Below, piece after piece: positions 10,023 through 19,014 of a DNA stretch of 64,000 bases. Each line of letters opens with the position of its first letter. Within the stretch, counting starts at the first letter, position 1. The DNA comes from Mesorhizobium sophorae (GTDB lineage Bacteria > Pseudomonadota > Alphaproteobacteria > Rhizobiales > Rhizobiaceae). The notes below the pieces were generated by a model. The model saw nothing but the letters and a program-made list of their open reading frames with translations. It was not told the origin of the DNA and searched no databases. A program made the position numbers and the translations under genes. The DNA is taken from NCBI RefSeq assembly GCF_002270415.1, contig NZ_NNRI01000008.1, positions 549,501 through 613,500 of the forward strand, written 5' to 3'.

Positions 10023-10739
10023 CATCCGACGCGCGGCGACGTGCCCCCGACCATATTCATCCCGATCGCCGAAGACAGTGGAGCCATTGGCCAGATTGGC
10101 GAATGGGTGCTGACGGCGGCCTGCGAGGAAGCCGCCCGCTGGGAAAATCCGCTGACGGTTGCCGTCAACGTATCGGCGGTGCAGCTTCACAATCCGAATT
10201 TCAGCCGCAAGGTCCACGAGACACTGCTGAATTCCGGTCTTGCGCCCGGCAAGCTGGAACTTGAGATCACCGAGACGGCGCTTGTGAAAGACATGCCGCG
10301 CGCACTGGCGACCTTGCGGCAGGTCAAGGCGCTGGGCGTGCGGGTGGCCATGGACGATTTCGGAACCGGCTATTCCTCGCTCTCCAACCTTCGCGCCTTT
10401 CCCTTCGACAAGATCAAGATCGACGGCTCCTTCATCAAATCCGTCGACAAGAACGGCCAGGTCGCGGCAATCGTGCGCGCCGTACTGGGGCTCGGGCGCG
10501 GCCTCGGCCTGCCGGTCCTGGCGGAGGGTGTCGAGACGCTCGGCGAGCTGAAATTCCTGGATGCCGAAGCCTGCGAGATCGGCCAGGGTTACTATATCGG
10601 CAGGCCTGGCCTCATCGAGGAGTTCGGCGAACTGACCGGTGTCGACGCACCCCGCGTCAGCAACGACACGGCCGGCCAGCGCAACAGAAGCGTCCTGGCC
10701 TTCGCACCCGCGCCTGCACTGAGTGTGGACAGAGCCTAG
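10023..10739 (+). pseudogene. 3' remnant of an EAL-domain (cyclic-di-GMP phosphodiesterase-like) gene
   Basis: From 10023 the frame reads HPTRGDVPPTIFIPIAEDSG, the classic EAL-domain segment, followed by VAVNVSAVQL, ELEITETAL, AMDDFGTGYSSLSNLRAFPF, KIKIDGSFI, VLAEGVET and GQGYYIGRP. The first 45-50 residues of the domain, including the E-A-L motif with its catalytic glutamate, are missing, as are any upstream GGDEF or sensor parts. The longest frame begins at GTG 10041 with no proper ribosome-binding site. It cannot hydrolyse c-di-GMP; a vestigial binding role is very unlikely. The stop overlaps that of convergent tlpA by 4 nt. Confidence 0.85.
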
Positions 10740-11422
10740 CTTTCGGGCTGGAGCGCGGCCTCGACCAGCCGCTTTGCGTCCGGCCCCGACCATTCGGCAG
10801 GGCCGTTCATATGGGCGATCAGGCAACCTTCGCCATCGATCAGCATGGTGGCGGGAAGGCCGAGTGCCAGGCCGCGCGTCTTGAGGTCGTTGAACACAGC
10901 CATCGTCGAATCCCGGTAGTAGCCGAGCGTCTTGACGCCTGTCTCACTGAGGAACTTCTTCGGCTTAACATCGTCGCCGGCATCGACATTGACGGCGACC
11001 ACCTGAAAGGCGTCGCTGCCCTTTTCCTTCTGCAGCGCATCGAGAGCCGGCATTTCGGCACGGCACGGCGCGCACCATGTCGCCCACAGATTGAGCAGCA
11101 CCGTCTTGCCGGCATGGTCGGCGAGCGTCATCGGCTTGCCGTCCGGTCCATTGAAGGCAAGGCTCTTCAACGATTGCGGCGGATCGGCCGGCAACAATGC
11201 CGCGACCTCGCCGGTGGCCGCTGCCGCCACCTTCTTGGCGCGCTCGCCCTTGGCGGCGCAGGCGACATCGTCCTTGCTGTCGCCGACAGCCACCTGGTGC
11301 TCGGCGTTGTTGCCAGACCGGCTCTCGCTGACATATACCGCGACCGCGCCGGCCAGCGCGCCCGCCACCAACGCGGCGAGGATCAGGCGCGGGGCCGGGA
11401 AGAATCTATTACCGTCTGCCAT
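10736..11422 (-). CDS. tlpA: TlpA-family thiol:disulfide interchange protein
   Basis: 228-residue membrane-anchored thioredoxin-fold protein. The start MADGNRFF is chosen over an ATG 8 codons upstream. A transmembrane anchor lies at about residues 12-34 ([19 protein letters not shown]); the rest is periplasmic. The active site [14 protein letters not shown] carries the CxxC pair (WCAPC) at about residues 117-121. The C-terminal half includes the cis-proline in [10 protein letters not shown]. In Bradyrhizobium, TlpA reduces ScoI and the CuA site for cytochrome aa3 assembly; the same role is likely here. It is divergent from argH, only 35 bp apart, an arrangement I recall as common in rhizobia. 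Confidence 0.87.
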   Translation of the reverse strand: MADGNRFFPAPRLILAALVAGALAGAVAVYVSESRSGNNAEHQVAVGDSKDDVACAAKGERAKKVAAAATGEVAALLPADPPQSLKSLAFNGPDGKPMTLADHAGKTVLLNLWATWCAPCRAEMPALDALQKEKGSDAFQVVAVNVDAGDDVKPKKFLSETGVKTLGYYRDSTMAVFNDLKTRGLALGLPATMLIDGEGCLIAHMNGPAEWSGPDAKRLVEAALQPES

Positions 11423-11457
11423 TTTCTCAAAACTGCTCCGAAGCACGGGTTATAGCC

Positions 11458-12858
11458 ATGAGCGACAAGAAGACCAGCAACCAGATGTGGGGCGGACGTT
11501 TTGCCTCGGGTCCGGCCGCGATCATGGAAGCGATCAACGCGTCGATCTCGTTCGACCGCAAGCTCTATGCGCAAGACATCCGAGGCTCGATCGCCCATAG
11601 CGAGATGCTGGCTCAAACGGGCATTATTTCGGCGGCTGATCAAGAAAAAATCGCTCACGGGCTGAACACGATTCTGAAAGAGATCGAGGCCGGCACATTC
11701 GAGTTCTCGACCCGGCTTGAAGACATCCACATGAATGTCGAGGCTCGCCTCGCCGACCTGATCGGACCGGCGGCCGGCCGCCTGCACACCGCCCGCTCGC
11801 GCAATGACCAGGTTGCGGTCGACCTGAGGCTGTGGGTCAAGGACGAGTGCCTGCGCGTCGCCGGGGCGTTGAAAGGGCTGATCGAGGCGCTTCTGGCACG
11901 GGCCGAGGAGCATGCGGCGACGGTAATGCCAGGCTTCACCCATATGCAGGCGGCGCAGCCGGTGACCTTCGGCCATCACTGCATGGCCTATGTCGAGATG
12001 TTTGCGCGTGACCTGTCGCGCGTTCGCGACGCGATCGAACGGATGGATGAAAGCCCGCTCGGTGCCGCGGCCCTTGCCGGCACCAGTTTCCCGATCGACC
12101 GCCACAAAACCGCCAAGGCACTCGGCTTCCGCGAGCCGATGCGCAATTCGCTGGACAGCGTTTCGGATCGCGATTTCGCGCTGGAGTTCCTCGCCCTGGC
12201 GGCGATCTGCGCCACGCATTTGTCGCGGCTCGCCGAAGAGATCATCATCTGGTCGACGCCGCAATTCGGCTTCGTCAGGCTGTCGGACAGCTTTTCCACC
12301 GGCTCGTCGATCATGCCGCAGAAGAAGAACCCCGACGCCGCTGAATTGGTGCGCGGCAAGACCGGCCGCGTCACCGGCCATCTGGTCGGCCTGCTGACGG
12401 TGATGAAGGGCATGCCGCTGACCTATGGCAAGGACATGCAGGAAGACAAGGAATCGGTATTCGATGCCGCCGAGACGCTCGACCTGATGCTGGCGGCGAT
12501 GACCGGCATGGTCTCGGACATGACAATCAACGCAGCGGCGATGAAAAAGGCCGCCGGCTCGGGCTACGCGACCGCCACCGATCTTGCCGACTGGCTGGTG
12601 CGCACGCTCGGCTTGCCGTTCCGCGAGGCGCATCATGTCACCGGCCGGGCGGTGGCGCTGGCCGAAGACAAGAAAGTGGGGCTGGAGAAGCTTTCGCTGG
12701 AAGACCTGCAGTCGATCAATCCCGGCATCACGGCGGATATTTTTTCGGTGCTGGCGGTGCAGAACTCGGTGAAGAGCCGCACCAGTTTCGGCGGCACCGC
12801 GCCGTCGGAAGTTAGAAGGCAGATCCGCGGCTGGAAAAAGCGCATCGCCAAGGCATGA
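11458..12858 (+). CDS. argH: Argininosuccinate lyase
   Basis: 466-residue cytosolic enzyme of the fumarase/aspartase superfamily that splits argininosuccinate into arginine and fumarate, the last step of arginine synthesis. Residues 8-14 NQMWGGRF give the usual start. [16 protein letters not shown] and the superfamily signature [12 protein letters not shown] (from about residue 282, with the catalytic serine loop) are intact. Length is normal. It heads the set argH, lptM-like, lysA, an order conserved in many proteobacteria. A stem-loop follows its stop. Confidence 0.96.
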   Translation: MSDKKTSNQMWGGRFASGPAAIMEAINASISFDRKLYAQDIRGSIAHSEMLAQTGIISAADQEKIAHGLNTILKEIEAGTFEFSTRLEDIHMNVEARLADLIGPAAGRLHTARSRNDQVAVDLRLWVKDECLRVAGALKGLIEALLARAEEHAATVMPGFTHMQAAQPVTFGHHCMAYVEMFARDLSRVRDAIERMDESPLGAAALAGTSFPIDRHKTAKALGFREPMRNSLDSVSDRDFALEFLALAAICATHLSRLAEEIIIWSTPQFGFVRLSDSFSTGSSIMPQKKNPDAAELVRGKTGRVTGHLVGLLTVMKGMPLTYGKDMQEDKESVFDAAETLDLMLAAMTGMVSDMTINAAAMKKAAGSGYATATDLADWLVRTLGLPFREAHHVTGRAVALAEDKKVGLEKLSLEDLQSINPGITADIFSVLAVQNSVKSRTSFGGTAPSEVRRQIRGWKKRIAKA

Positions 12859-12859
12859 T

Positions 12860-12888
12860 CCCGGATACTGCGACCAGCAATATCCGGG
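12860..12888 (+). terminator. Stem-loop just after argH
   Basis: CCCGGATA (12860-12867) and TATCCGGG (12881-12888) form a perfect 8-bp stem with a 13-nt loop directly after the argH stop. There is no T-run behind it, so it may be an RNA-stabilising hairpin or weak attenuator rather than a full terminator. Confidence 0.4.
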
Positions 12889-12951
12889 GTGCAATGCTCT
12901 GAGAACTCGGCTAAAAGCGGCGGCTGGAAAAAGTTTCGGACGGATGGATCG

Positions 12952-13158
12952 ATGACCGGAAGCAGGATTTTGGTGACGCTGACGCTGCTGGTGGCGATTG
13001 CGGCCGTCTCGGCCTGCGGCAGGAGGGGCGGTCTCGACACGCCCTACGAAGCAGCCGTCCAGGCGCGCAAGGATGCCTCAAAGGCCCACCAGCCCGTGCC
13101 GCCCGAGCCGGAAAAACCGGTCAAGGACAAGAAGTTCTTCCTCGACCCGCTGATCTAG
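12952..13158 (+). CDS. Small LptM-like outer-membrane lipoprotein
   Basis: 68-residue lipoprotein. The start MTGSRILVTL (ATG 12952) gives a clean type II signal peptide with lipobox AVSAC; the longer frame adds 21 implausible residues. After the cysteine come GRRGGLDTP and a Lys/Pro-rich tail ending KKFFLDPLI. The pattern CGxxGxLxxP and the position between argH and lysA match the LptM (YifL-like) family, in which the protein assists maturation of the LPS transport pore LptD. The match is by motif and gene order, so the function is inferred. Confidence 0.75.
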   Translation: MTGSRILVTLTLLVAIAAVSACGRRGGLDTPYEAAVQARKDASKAHQPVPPEPEKPVKDKKFFLDPLI

Positions 13159-13226
13159 GCCGATGACACCCGGGTTGGTCGTTTAAGACCCGGTCTCATC
13201 GTGCTCCAACTTCCGGAACCACTCTC

Positions 13227-14495
13227 GTGAACCATTTCGACTACCGCGACGGCGTGCTGCATGCCGAGGACGTGGCGATCCCCGATATCGCCGCACAGGT
13301 CGGCACCCCATTCTATTGCTATTCGACGGCCACCTTGACCAGGCACTACCGGGTGTTTGCCCAGGCCTTTACCGGACTCGACGCGCTGGTCTGCTATGCC
13401 ATGAAGGCTAATTCCAACCAGGCGGTGCTGCGGACGCTGGCAAGGCTCGGGGCCGGCGCCGACGTGGTGTCGGAAGGCGAATTGCGGCGGGCGTTGGCGG
13501 CCGGCATCCCGGCAAGCAAGATCCTGTTTTCAGGCGTCGGCAAGACCGCACGCGAAATGGACTTTGCCCTCTCCGCCGGCATCCTTTGTTTCAATGTTGA
13601 ATCCGAGCCTGAACTCGAGCTGCTGTCGGCCCGTGCCGCCGCCCTTGGCAAGGTGGCGCCGATCTCGCTGCGCATCAATCCGGATGTCGACGCCAAGACC
13701 CACAAGAAGATCTCCACCGGCAAGGCCGAGAACAAGTTCGGCATCCCGTGGCAACGGGCGCGTCAGGTCTATGCCCGTGCCGCACAGCTGCCGGGCCTCA
13801 AGATCACCGGCATCGACACCCATATCGGCAGCCAGATCACCGAGCTGCAGCCCTTCGACGACGCCTTCGCCCTGCTTGTCGATCTTGTCGGCGCGCTGCG
13901 CGCCGACGGCCATGCCATCGAGCATATCGATCTCGGCGGCGGCCTCGGCATCCCCTACCGCATCGACAACAACCCGCCGCCCTTGCCCGACGCCTATGCC
14001 CAGATCGTTAGGAAGCATGTCACCAAGCTCGGGCTCAAGGTGATGTTCGAACCCGGCCGGCTGATCGTCGGCAATGCCGGCATCCTCGTCTCGGAAGTGA
14101 TCTTCGTGAAGGAAGGCGACGCCAAGAATTTCCTGGTCGTCGACGCCGCCATGAACGACCTGATCCGGCCGACGCTCTACGATGCCTTCCACGACATAAG
14201 GCCGGTGGTGCAGCCGCCGGCCGACACGCCGCGCATGATGGTCGATGTCGTCGGCCCGGTCTGCGAAACCGGCGATTATCTCGGCCTCGACCGTGACCTG
14301 CCCAGGCTGAAGGCTGGCGACCTGATTGCCGTTTCCACCGCCGGCGCCTATGGCGCGGTCCAGGCCGGCACCTACAACACCCGCCTGCTGGTGCCCGAGG
14401 TGCTGGTCGACGGCGACCGTTTCCACATCGTGCGCCCGCGCCTGACCTATGACGACCTGATCGGGCTGGATTCGGTACCCGACTGGCTAAGGTAG
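13227..14495 (+). CDS. lysA: Diaminopimelate decarboxylase
   Basis: 422-residue fold-type III PLP enzyme that decarboxylates meso-diaminopimelate to lysine. It starts at a GTG (V/MNHFDYRDG). The PLP lysine is K60 in CYAMKANSN; the glycine-rich phosphate loop is HIDLGGGLGIPY and the substrate loop is FEPGRLIVG. The C-terminal domain carries the active-site cysteine motif GPVCETGDYL. Length is normal. It follows argH and the lipoprotein, consistent with shared transcription for arginine and lysine synthesis. Confidence 0.96.
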   Translation: MNHFDYRDGVLHAEDVAIPDIAAQVGTPFYCYSTATLTRHYRVFAQAFTGLDALVCYAMKANSNQAVLRTLARLGAGADVVSEGELRRALAAGIPASKILFSGVGKTAREMDFALSAGILCFNVESEPELELLSARAAALGKVAPISLRINPDVDAKTHKKISTGKAENKFGIPWQRARQVYARAAQLPGLKITGIDTHIGSQITELQPFDDAFALLVDLVGALRADGHAIEHIDLGGGLGIPYRIDNNPPPLPDAYAQIVRKHVTKLGLKVMFEPGRLIVGNAGILVSEVIFVKEGDAKNFLVVDAAMNDLIRPTLYDAFHDIRPVVQPPADTPRMMVDVVGPVCETGDYLGLDRDLPRLKAGDLIAVSTAGAYGAVQAGTYNTRLLVPEVLVDGDRFHIVRPRLTYDDLIGLDSVPDWLR

Positions 14496-14529
14496 ACGCT
14501 GCCCCGTCCGAAATGCTGCGCCGGCGGCA

Positions 14530-14832
14530 CTACAGCCGGTTCTGGATGAGTGCCCTTGTGTCGGCGATCCTGTCCTCGTCGCGGCGGTAGAACGTCCATT
14601 GCTTGATGCGCTTGGCCCGCAGCAGGCCGGCCTGGGTGAGCACGCGCATGTGTTCGCTGAGCGTCGCCTGCGTGATGCCGAGCTTCTCGGCGATCAGCAG
14701 CGCGCAGACACCGTCCTCGACCAGATCGCCGTCGGCTTGGCGTGGGAAATGCGCGCGCGGATCCTTCAGCCAGTCGAGAATCTGCAGCCTGCGTTCGTTG
14801 GCGATCGCCTTGAAGACATCAACCTCTTGCAT
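14530..14832 (-). CDS. ArsR/SmtB-type winged-helix regulator
   Basis: 100-residue helix-turn-helix protein: MQEVDVFKAIANERRLQILDW is the conserved ArsR helix 1-2, and ITQATLSEHMRVLTQAGLL is the recognition helix region. Residues 30-50 contain the insertion PRQADGDLVEDGVCALLIAE with a single cysteine, so a classical metal site is not evident. It is divergent from the threonine-dehydratase-like gene, 50 bp apart, and is likely to control that gene and itself. The ligand is unknown. Confidence 0.8.
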   Translation of the reverse strand: MQEVDVFKAIANERRLQILDWLKDPRAHFPRQADGDLVEDGVCALLIAEKLGITQATLSEHMRVLTQAGLLRAKRIKQWTFYRRDEDRIADTRALIQNRL

Positions 14833-14882
14833 TTAGCTATTTTGCCAAGTTACTAATTACTGTCAATCCCAAGGAGACGTCC

Positions 14883-15824
14883 ATGAGCAACGGCAACACC
14901 GTCACACGCGAACGCATTGCCGCGATGGAACCGCGCATTCGGCCGTACGTGCGCCACACGCCGGTGCTGCGCGTCGACATGGCCGACTTCGACCGCCCGC
15001 CGCTGACCGTCGACCTGAAGCTCGAATGCCTGCAGCATTCCGGCTCGTTCAAGGCGCGCGGCGCCTTCACCAACCTCCTGGAGAGAACGGTTCCCAAGGC
15101 CGGCGTTGTCGCCGCGTCGGGCGGCAATCATGGCGCCGCGGTCGCCTACGCCGCCATGCGGCTTGGCCACAAGGCGACCATCTTCGTTCCCGAGGTGAGC
15201 CCGCCGGCCAAGCTGGAGCGGATCCGCTCCTACGGCGCCGAGCTGATCGTCGGCGGCGCCCGCTACGCCGAGGCGCTGGCCGCCAGCGAACGCTTCGCCG
15301 AGGAAACCGGCGCCTTGCAGATCCATGCCTTCAACCAGGAGGAGACGCTGGTCGGCCAAGGCACGCTCGGGCTGGAAATCGAGAGCGACTTGCCTGAGAT
15401 CGACACGTTGCTGGTCGCCGTCGGCGGCGGCGGCCTGATTGGCGGCATCGCCGCCTGGTTCGCCGGCCGCATCCGCATCATCGCCATCGAGCCGGAAGGG
15501 GCGCCAACGCTTTACCGCGCCTTCGAGGCCGGCCGGCCCGTCGACGCGCCGGCCGAGGGCATCGCCGCCGATTCGCTGGCGCCCAAGCGCGTCGGCGAAA
15601 TGATGTTCCCGATCGCCGAGGCCTTTGTCGAGCGTTCGATCCTGGTCAGCGACGACGACATCATCGCTGCCCAGAAGGCGCTGTGGAACCGGGTGCGCAT
15701 CATTTCCGAGCCGGGCGGTGCCGCCGCCTTCGCTGCCGTGCTGTCCGGACGGTATGAGCCTGCGCCCGGCGAAAGGGTCGCCATACTGGTCTGCGGTGCC
15801 AACGCCAACCCCGCCACGTTCTGA
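14883..15824 (+). CDS. Threonine/serine dehydratase family PLP enzyme
   Basis: 313-residue fold-type II PLP enzyme. The PLP lysine is K57 in SGSFKARGAF; SGGNHGAAVAYAA is the substrate-binding loop and GGGGLIGG the phosphate loop. It has no C-terminal ACT regulatory domain, so it is the short catabolic type rather than full IlvA. Likely reaction: deamination of threonine or serine, or eliminations on hydroxy-amino acids such as hydroxyaspartate. A GGAGAC Shine-Dalgarno precedes the ATG. The divergent ArsR gene suggests substrate-responsive control. Confidence 0.8.
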   Translation: MSNGNTVTRERIAAMEPRIRPYVRHTPVLRVDMADFDRPPLTVDLKLECLQHSGSFKARGAFTNLLERTVPKAGVVAASGGNHGAAVAYAAMRLGHKATIFVPEVSPPAKLERIRSYGAELIVGGARYAEALAASERFAEETGALQIHAFNQEETLVGQGTLGLEIESDLPEIDTLLVAVGGGGLIGGIAAWFAGRIRIIAIEPEGAPTLYRAFEAGRPVDAPAEGIAADSLAPKRVGEMMFPIAEAFVERSILVSDDDIIAAQKALWNRVRIISEPGGAAAFAAVLSGRYEPAPGERVAILVCGANANPATF

Positions 15825-15938
15825 CAGCAACCGGTCCGGCAGCTTCACGTTTTCTCAAACTGCCTCGCCTTTGCCGTGTTTGCTGGTATTCTTCGAGTCG
15901 TGAGGATCGGGCTATCCTGCCCGCCCATGGAAGGGCCG

Positions 15939-18530
15939 ATGACGCAACGACCCACCTTCAGCAGCCATCGCGGCCTGGCCCGGCGCCTTGCCTTGAGCCG
16001 GCTGGCGACGCGGGTTTCGATGATGGTCGAGCGTGGCTGGCCGTTGCTGCTTCCGCTCGTCATCGTCGCCAGCCTGTTCCTCAGCGTCTCCTGGCTCGGC
16101 ATCTTCTCGCGCCTGCCGGACGTGGCGCGCATCGGCCTGCTCGCCGCATTCGGTGTGGCAGCACTTGCGGCACTCTATCCGCTGCGTTTCTTCCGCTTGC
16201 CGGGCGCCGCCGAAATCGACCGCAGGATCGAAGCGGCCAATCAATTGCTGCACAGCCCGGTGCTGGTGCAGACCGATCGGCCGACCGGCCGAGAAAGCAG
16301 CTTCTCGCAGGCACTGTGGCGCGAACACCAGAAGCGCATGGCCGGAAAGCTCGACAGCCTTGGCGCCGACCTGCCGCGCACCCGCGTGCCGGAGCGCGAC
16401 CGCTGGGGTCTGCGCGCGGTGGCCGCACTTTTGCTGGTGACCGCCTTTGCCTTCTCCTTCGGACCGAGCGGCGGCAGGATTGTCGACGGGTTCAGTGCCC
16501 ATGGCGTCCACGATGCCATACCACCGCGCATCGACGCCTGGGTGACGCCGCCGGCCTATACCGGCAAGCCGCCGATCTTCCTGACCGCCGACGTCAACCA
16601 GGCAACGCCGACCTTCATCATCCCCGAAGGCAGCGACGTCTCGCTGCGCGTTACCGGCGGCTCGGGCGAGGAAACGCTCGCCTATGCCGACAAGAATGGC
16701 AATTCCCGCGCCATCGACCCGGCCGGCCCACAGGCCGCCGCCACGGCCAAACCGGCGGCAAGCCCGGCGACGCCATCCAAGGTGCGCCAGTTCACCGGCA
16801 AGCTGACCGGCGACGGCACACTGACGCTGACGTCAGGCGAGGATCAGCTCGGCCGCTGGGCCTTCGCGGTCATGCCGGACAAGCCGCCGCAGATCCGTTT
16901 CGTCGGCGAACCGAAGCGCGCCGCCAACGGCGCCTTCGAGCTCAACTACCAGATCGACGACGACTATGGCGCCGCCAATGCCAAGGCGGTTTTCGCGCTC
17001 GCCGATCCGCAGGCGCCCAATGCACATCCGCTCTATGGTCCGCCTGAAATGCCGCTGTCGCTGCCGCGTCGCGGCGGCAAGTCGAATGCCGCCCGGACGA
17101 CGAAGGACCTGACCGAGCATGTCTGGGCCGGTAGCAGCATCAAGCTGACGCTGGTCGCCACCGACGATGCCGGGCACACCGCGTCGAGCGAGACCAAGAC
17201 GCTGGTTATGCCGCAGCGGCCTTTCGCCAACCCGCTGGCGCGCGCGGTGCTCGAGCAGCGCCGCCTGCTGGCGCTCGACGCCAACGCCAAGCCGCGCGTG
17301 CTCGACCTGATGGACGCAATCACGCTACGGCCCGAGGACACGTTCGACAACATGTCCCACTACCTCGCCATCATGAGCGCCCGCAGCCGGCTGAAGATGG
17401 CCGTCAATGACGACCAGCTGCGCAGCGAGGTGTCCTATCTCTGGGAAATCGCGCTCGGCATCGAGGAAGGCAATCTCTCGGCCGCCGAAAAGCGGCTGCG
17501 CCAGGCGCAGCAGGCGCTGCAGGACGCCATCAAGAACGGCGCCAGCGACGCGGAAATCGAAAAGGCGATGAAGGAACTGCGCGAGGCGATGAACCAGTTC
17601 CTGCAGGAATTCGCCGAACGCGCCAAGCAGAATCCCAACGCGCCGCAGATGCAGCAGAACGGCCAGGAACTGCGCCAGAGCGATATCGACCGCATGATGG
17701 ACCAGATCGAGAACCTGGCGAAGTCGGGCGATCGCGACAAGGCGCAGCAATTGCTGTCGCAACTGCAGGATATGATGAACAATCTCCAGGCCGGCCGTCA
17801 GCAGCAAGGCGGCCAGCAGGACAGCGAGATGCGCCAGCAGATGGACAAGCTCGGCGAAATCCTGCGGCGCCAGCAGGAGATGATGAACGACACCTTCCGC
17901 ATGGACCAGATGCAGCGCGGCGAGCGCCAACGCGGACAGAACCGCGAAGAGCAGCTCGGCCAGGACGGTGAGCAAGGTCAATCGGGCGAAAACGGCAAGC
18001 CCGGCGAGGATGGCCAGCAGAAGCCGATGACACCGCAGGAATTCGCCGATGCGCTGAAGCAGCTGCAGCAGGGCCAGGGCCAGCTGAAAAGCGACCTCGA
18101 GCAGCTGAAGAAGGGGCTGGAGGGCATGGGCATGGAGCCCAATGAGGGATTTGGCGAGGCCGGCAAATCCATGGGCAATGCCGAACAGGCGCTCGGCGAA
18201 GGCGACGGCGACCAGGCGGTCGGCCACCAGGGCCGGGCGCTGGAAGCGCTGCGCAAGGGCGCCAAGGACATGATGAAGCAGATGCAGGCCATGCAGGGCG
18301 ATCAGGGCGGCAGCGAGGAAGGTGGCCGCCAGCAGAACGCCGACCGTGACCCGCTGGGCCGGCCACGCGCCAGCCAGGGCCCTGATTTCGGCGATTCGGT
18401 GAAAGTGCCCGACGAGATCGACGTGCAGCGCGCCCGCCAGATTCTGGAAGCGATCCGCAAGCGGCTCGGCAATGCGCTCAGCCCCGACATCGAACGCAGC
18501 TATCTGGAACGGCTGCTCGAGCTGAAATAG
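15939..18530 (+). CDS. TIGR02302-type membrane protein with Gln/Gly-rich C-terminus
   Basis: 863-residue alphaproteobacterial protein of unknown function (start MTQRPTFSS; an ATG 12 nt upstream and a GTG at 15876 are alternatives). Two transmembrane helices lie near residues 38-60 and 67-90 (PLLLPLVIVASLFLSVSW, then LLAAFGVAALAAL), with a third near 165-185. Residues about 200-450 look like a periplasmic beta-rich region (YTGKPPIFL, DDDYGAANAKAVFAL). From about residue 500 the sequence becomes helical and low-complexity, with many Gln, Met, Glu and Gly residues (for example GRQQQGGQQDSEMRQQMDKL), probably coiled coil. The low-complexity tail creates a long Leu-rich antisense frame that is not a gene. 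Role unknown; an envelope function is an inference. Confidence 0.8.
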   Translation: MTQRPTFSSHRGLARRLALSRLATRVSMMVERGWPLLLPLVIVASLFLSVSWLGIFSRLPDVARIGLLAAFGVAALAALYPLRFFRLPGAAEIDRRIEAANQLLHSPVLVQTDRPTGRESSFSQALWREHQKRMAGKLDSLGADLPRTRVPERDRWGLRAVAALLLVTAFAFSFGPSGGRIVDGFSAHGVHDAIPPRIDAWVTPPAYTGKPPIFLTADVNQATPTFIIPEGSDVSLRVTGGSGEETLAYADKNGNSRAIDPAGPQAAATAKPAASPATPSKVRQFTGKLTGDGTLTLTSGEDQLGRWAFAVMPDKPPQIRFVGEPKRAANGAFELNYQIDDDYGAANAKAVFALADPQAPNAHPLYGPPEMPLSLPRRGGKSNAARTTKDLTEHVWAGSSIKLTLVATDDAGHTASSETKTLVMPQRPFANPLARAVLEQRRLLALDANAKPRVLDLMDAITLRPEDTFDNMSHYLAIMSARSRLKMAVNDDQLRSEVSYLWEIALGIEEGNLSAAEKRLRQAQQALQDAIKNGASDAEIEKAMKELREAMNQFLQEFAERAKQNPNAPQMQQNGQELRQSDIDRMMDQIENLAKSGDRDKAQQLLSQLQDMMNNLQAGRQQQGGQQDSEMRQQMDKLGEILRRQQEMMNDTFRMDQMQRGERQRGQNREEQLGQDGEQGQSGENGKPGEDGQQKPMTPQEFADALKQLQQGQGQLKSDLEQLKKGLEGMGMEPNEGFGEAGKSMGNAEQALGEGDGDQAVGHQGRALEALRKGAKDMMKQMQAMQGDQGGSEEGGRQQNADRDPLGRPRASQGPDFGDSVKVPDEIDVQRARQILEAIRKRLGNALSPDIERSYLERLLELK

Positions 18531-18585
18531 GGATCGCCGCCCCGCTTCCAACCTCACCCGAAGACACTCGAACGGTTGCAACACC

Positions 18586-18957
18586 ATGCCGAAACTTGGC
18601 GCCGTCACGCCCATCCTGCGCATCTTCGACATTGCCAAGGCACGTGAGTTCTATGTCGGCTTCCTTGGTTTCGAGGTGCAATGGGAGCATCGCTTCGACG
18701 ACAACGCGCCGCTCTACATGGCGGTCGGCCGCGACGGCTGCGTGCTGCATCTGAGCGAACATCACGGCGACGGCGCGCCAGGCATTGCCGTGCGCATCAA
18801 GGTCGAGGACATCGCGGCACTTCATCGCGAGCTGATCGGCAAGAATTACCGCTTCGCCAGGCCGGGTCTGGAGGAGACGCCGTGGAAATCCCGCGAAATA
18901 TCGGTCGCCGATCCGTTCGGCAACCGGCTGCATTTCCACGAGGAAGCGGCCGCTTGA
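18586..18957 (+). CDS. Glyoxalase / bleomycin-resistance superfamily protein
   Basis: 123-residue single vicinal-oxygen-chelate domain with paired beta-alpha-beta-beta-beta modules: TPILRIFDIAKAREFYVGFL is module 1, and ISVADPFGNRLHFHEE is the C-terminal metal-side strand with a glutamate. HLSEHHGDG in the centre resembles the bleomycin-binding type (LHLSEH). Possible functions are binding of a toxic glycopeptide or an unknown lyase/dioxygenase reaction. It is 55 bp downstream of the TIGR02302 gene and may be co-transcribed. Confidence 0.75.
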   Translation: MPKLGAVTPILRIFDIAKAREFYVGFLGFEVQWEHRFDDNAPLYMAVGRDGCVLHLSEHHGDGAPGIAVRIKVEDIAALHRELIGKNYRFARPGLEETPWKSREISVADPFGNRLHFHEEAAA

Positions 18958-19014
18958 GTCTTTGTTTTGTGCATGTCGTTATCCAAGACTGCTGCACAGC
19001 TTGGACGACAGGCA

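Noticed and set aside
17325..18638. Long Leu/Ala-rich antisense frame (437 residues) over the TIGR02302 gene
   Set aside because: It mirrors the Gln/Glu codons of the sense low-complexity region; no ribosome site or family features.
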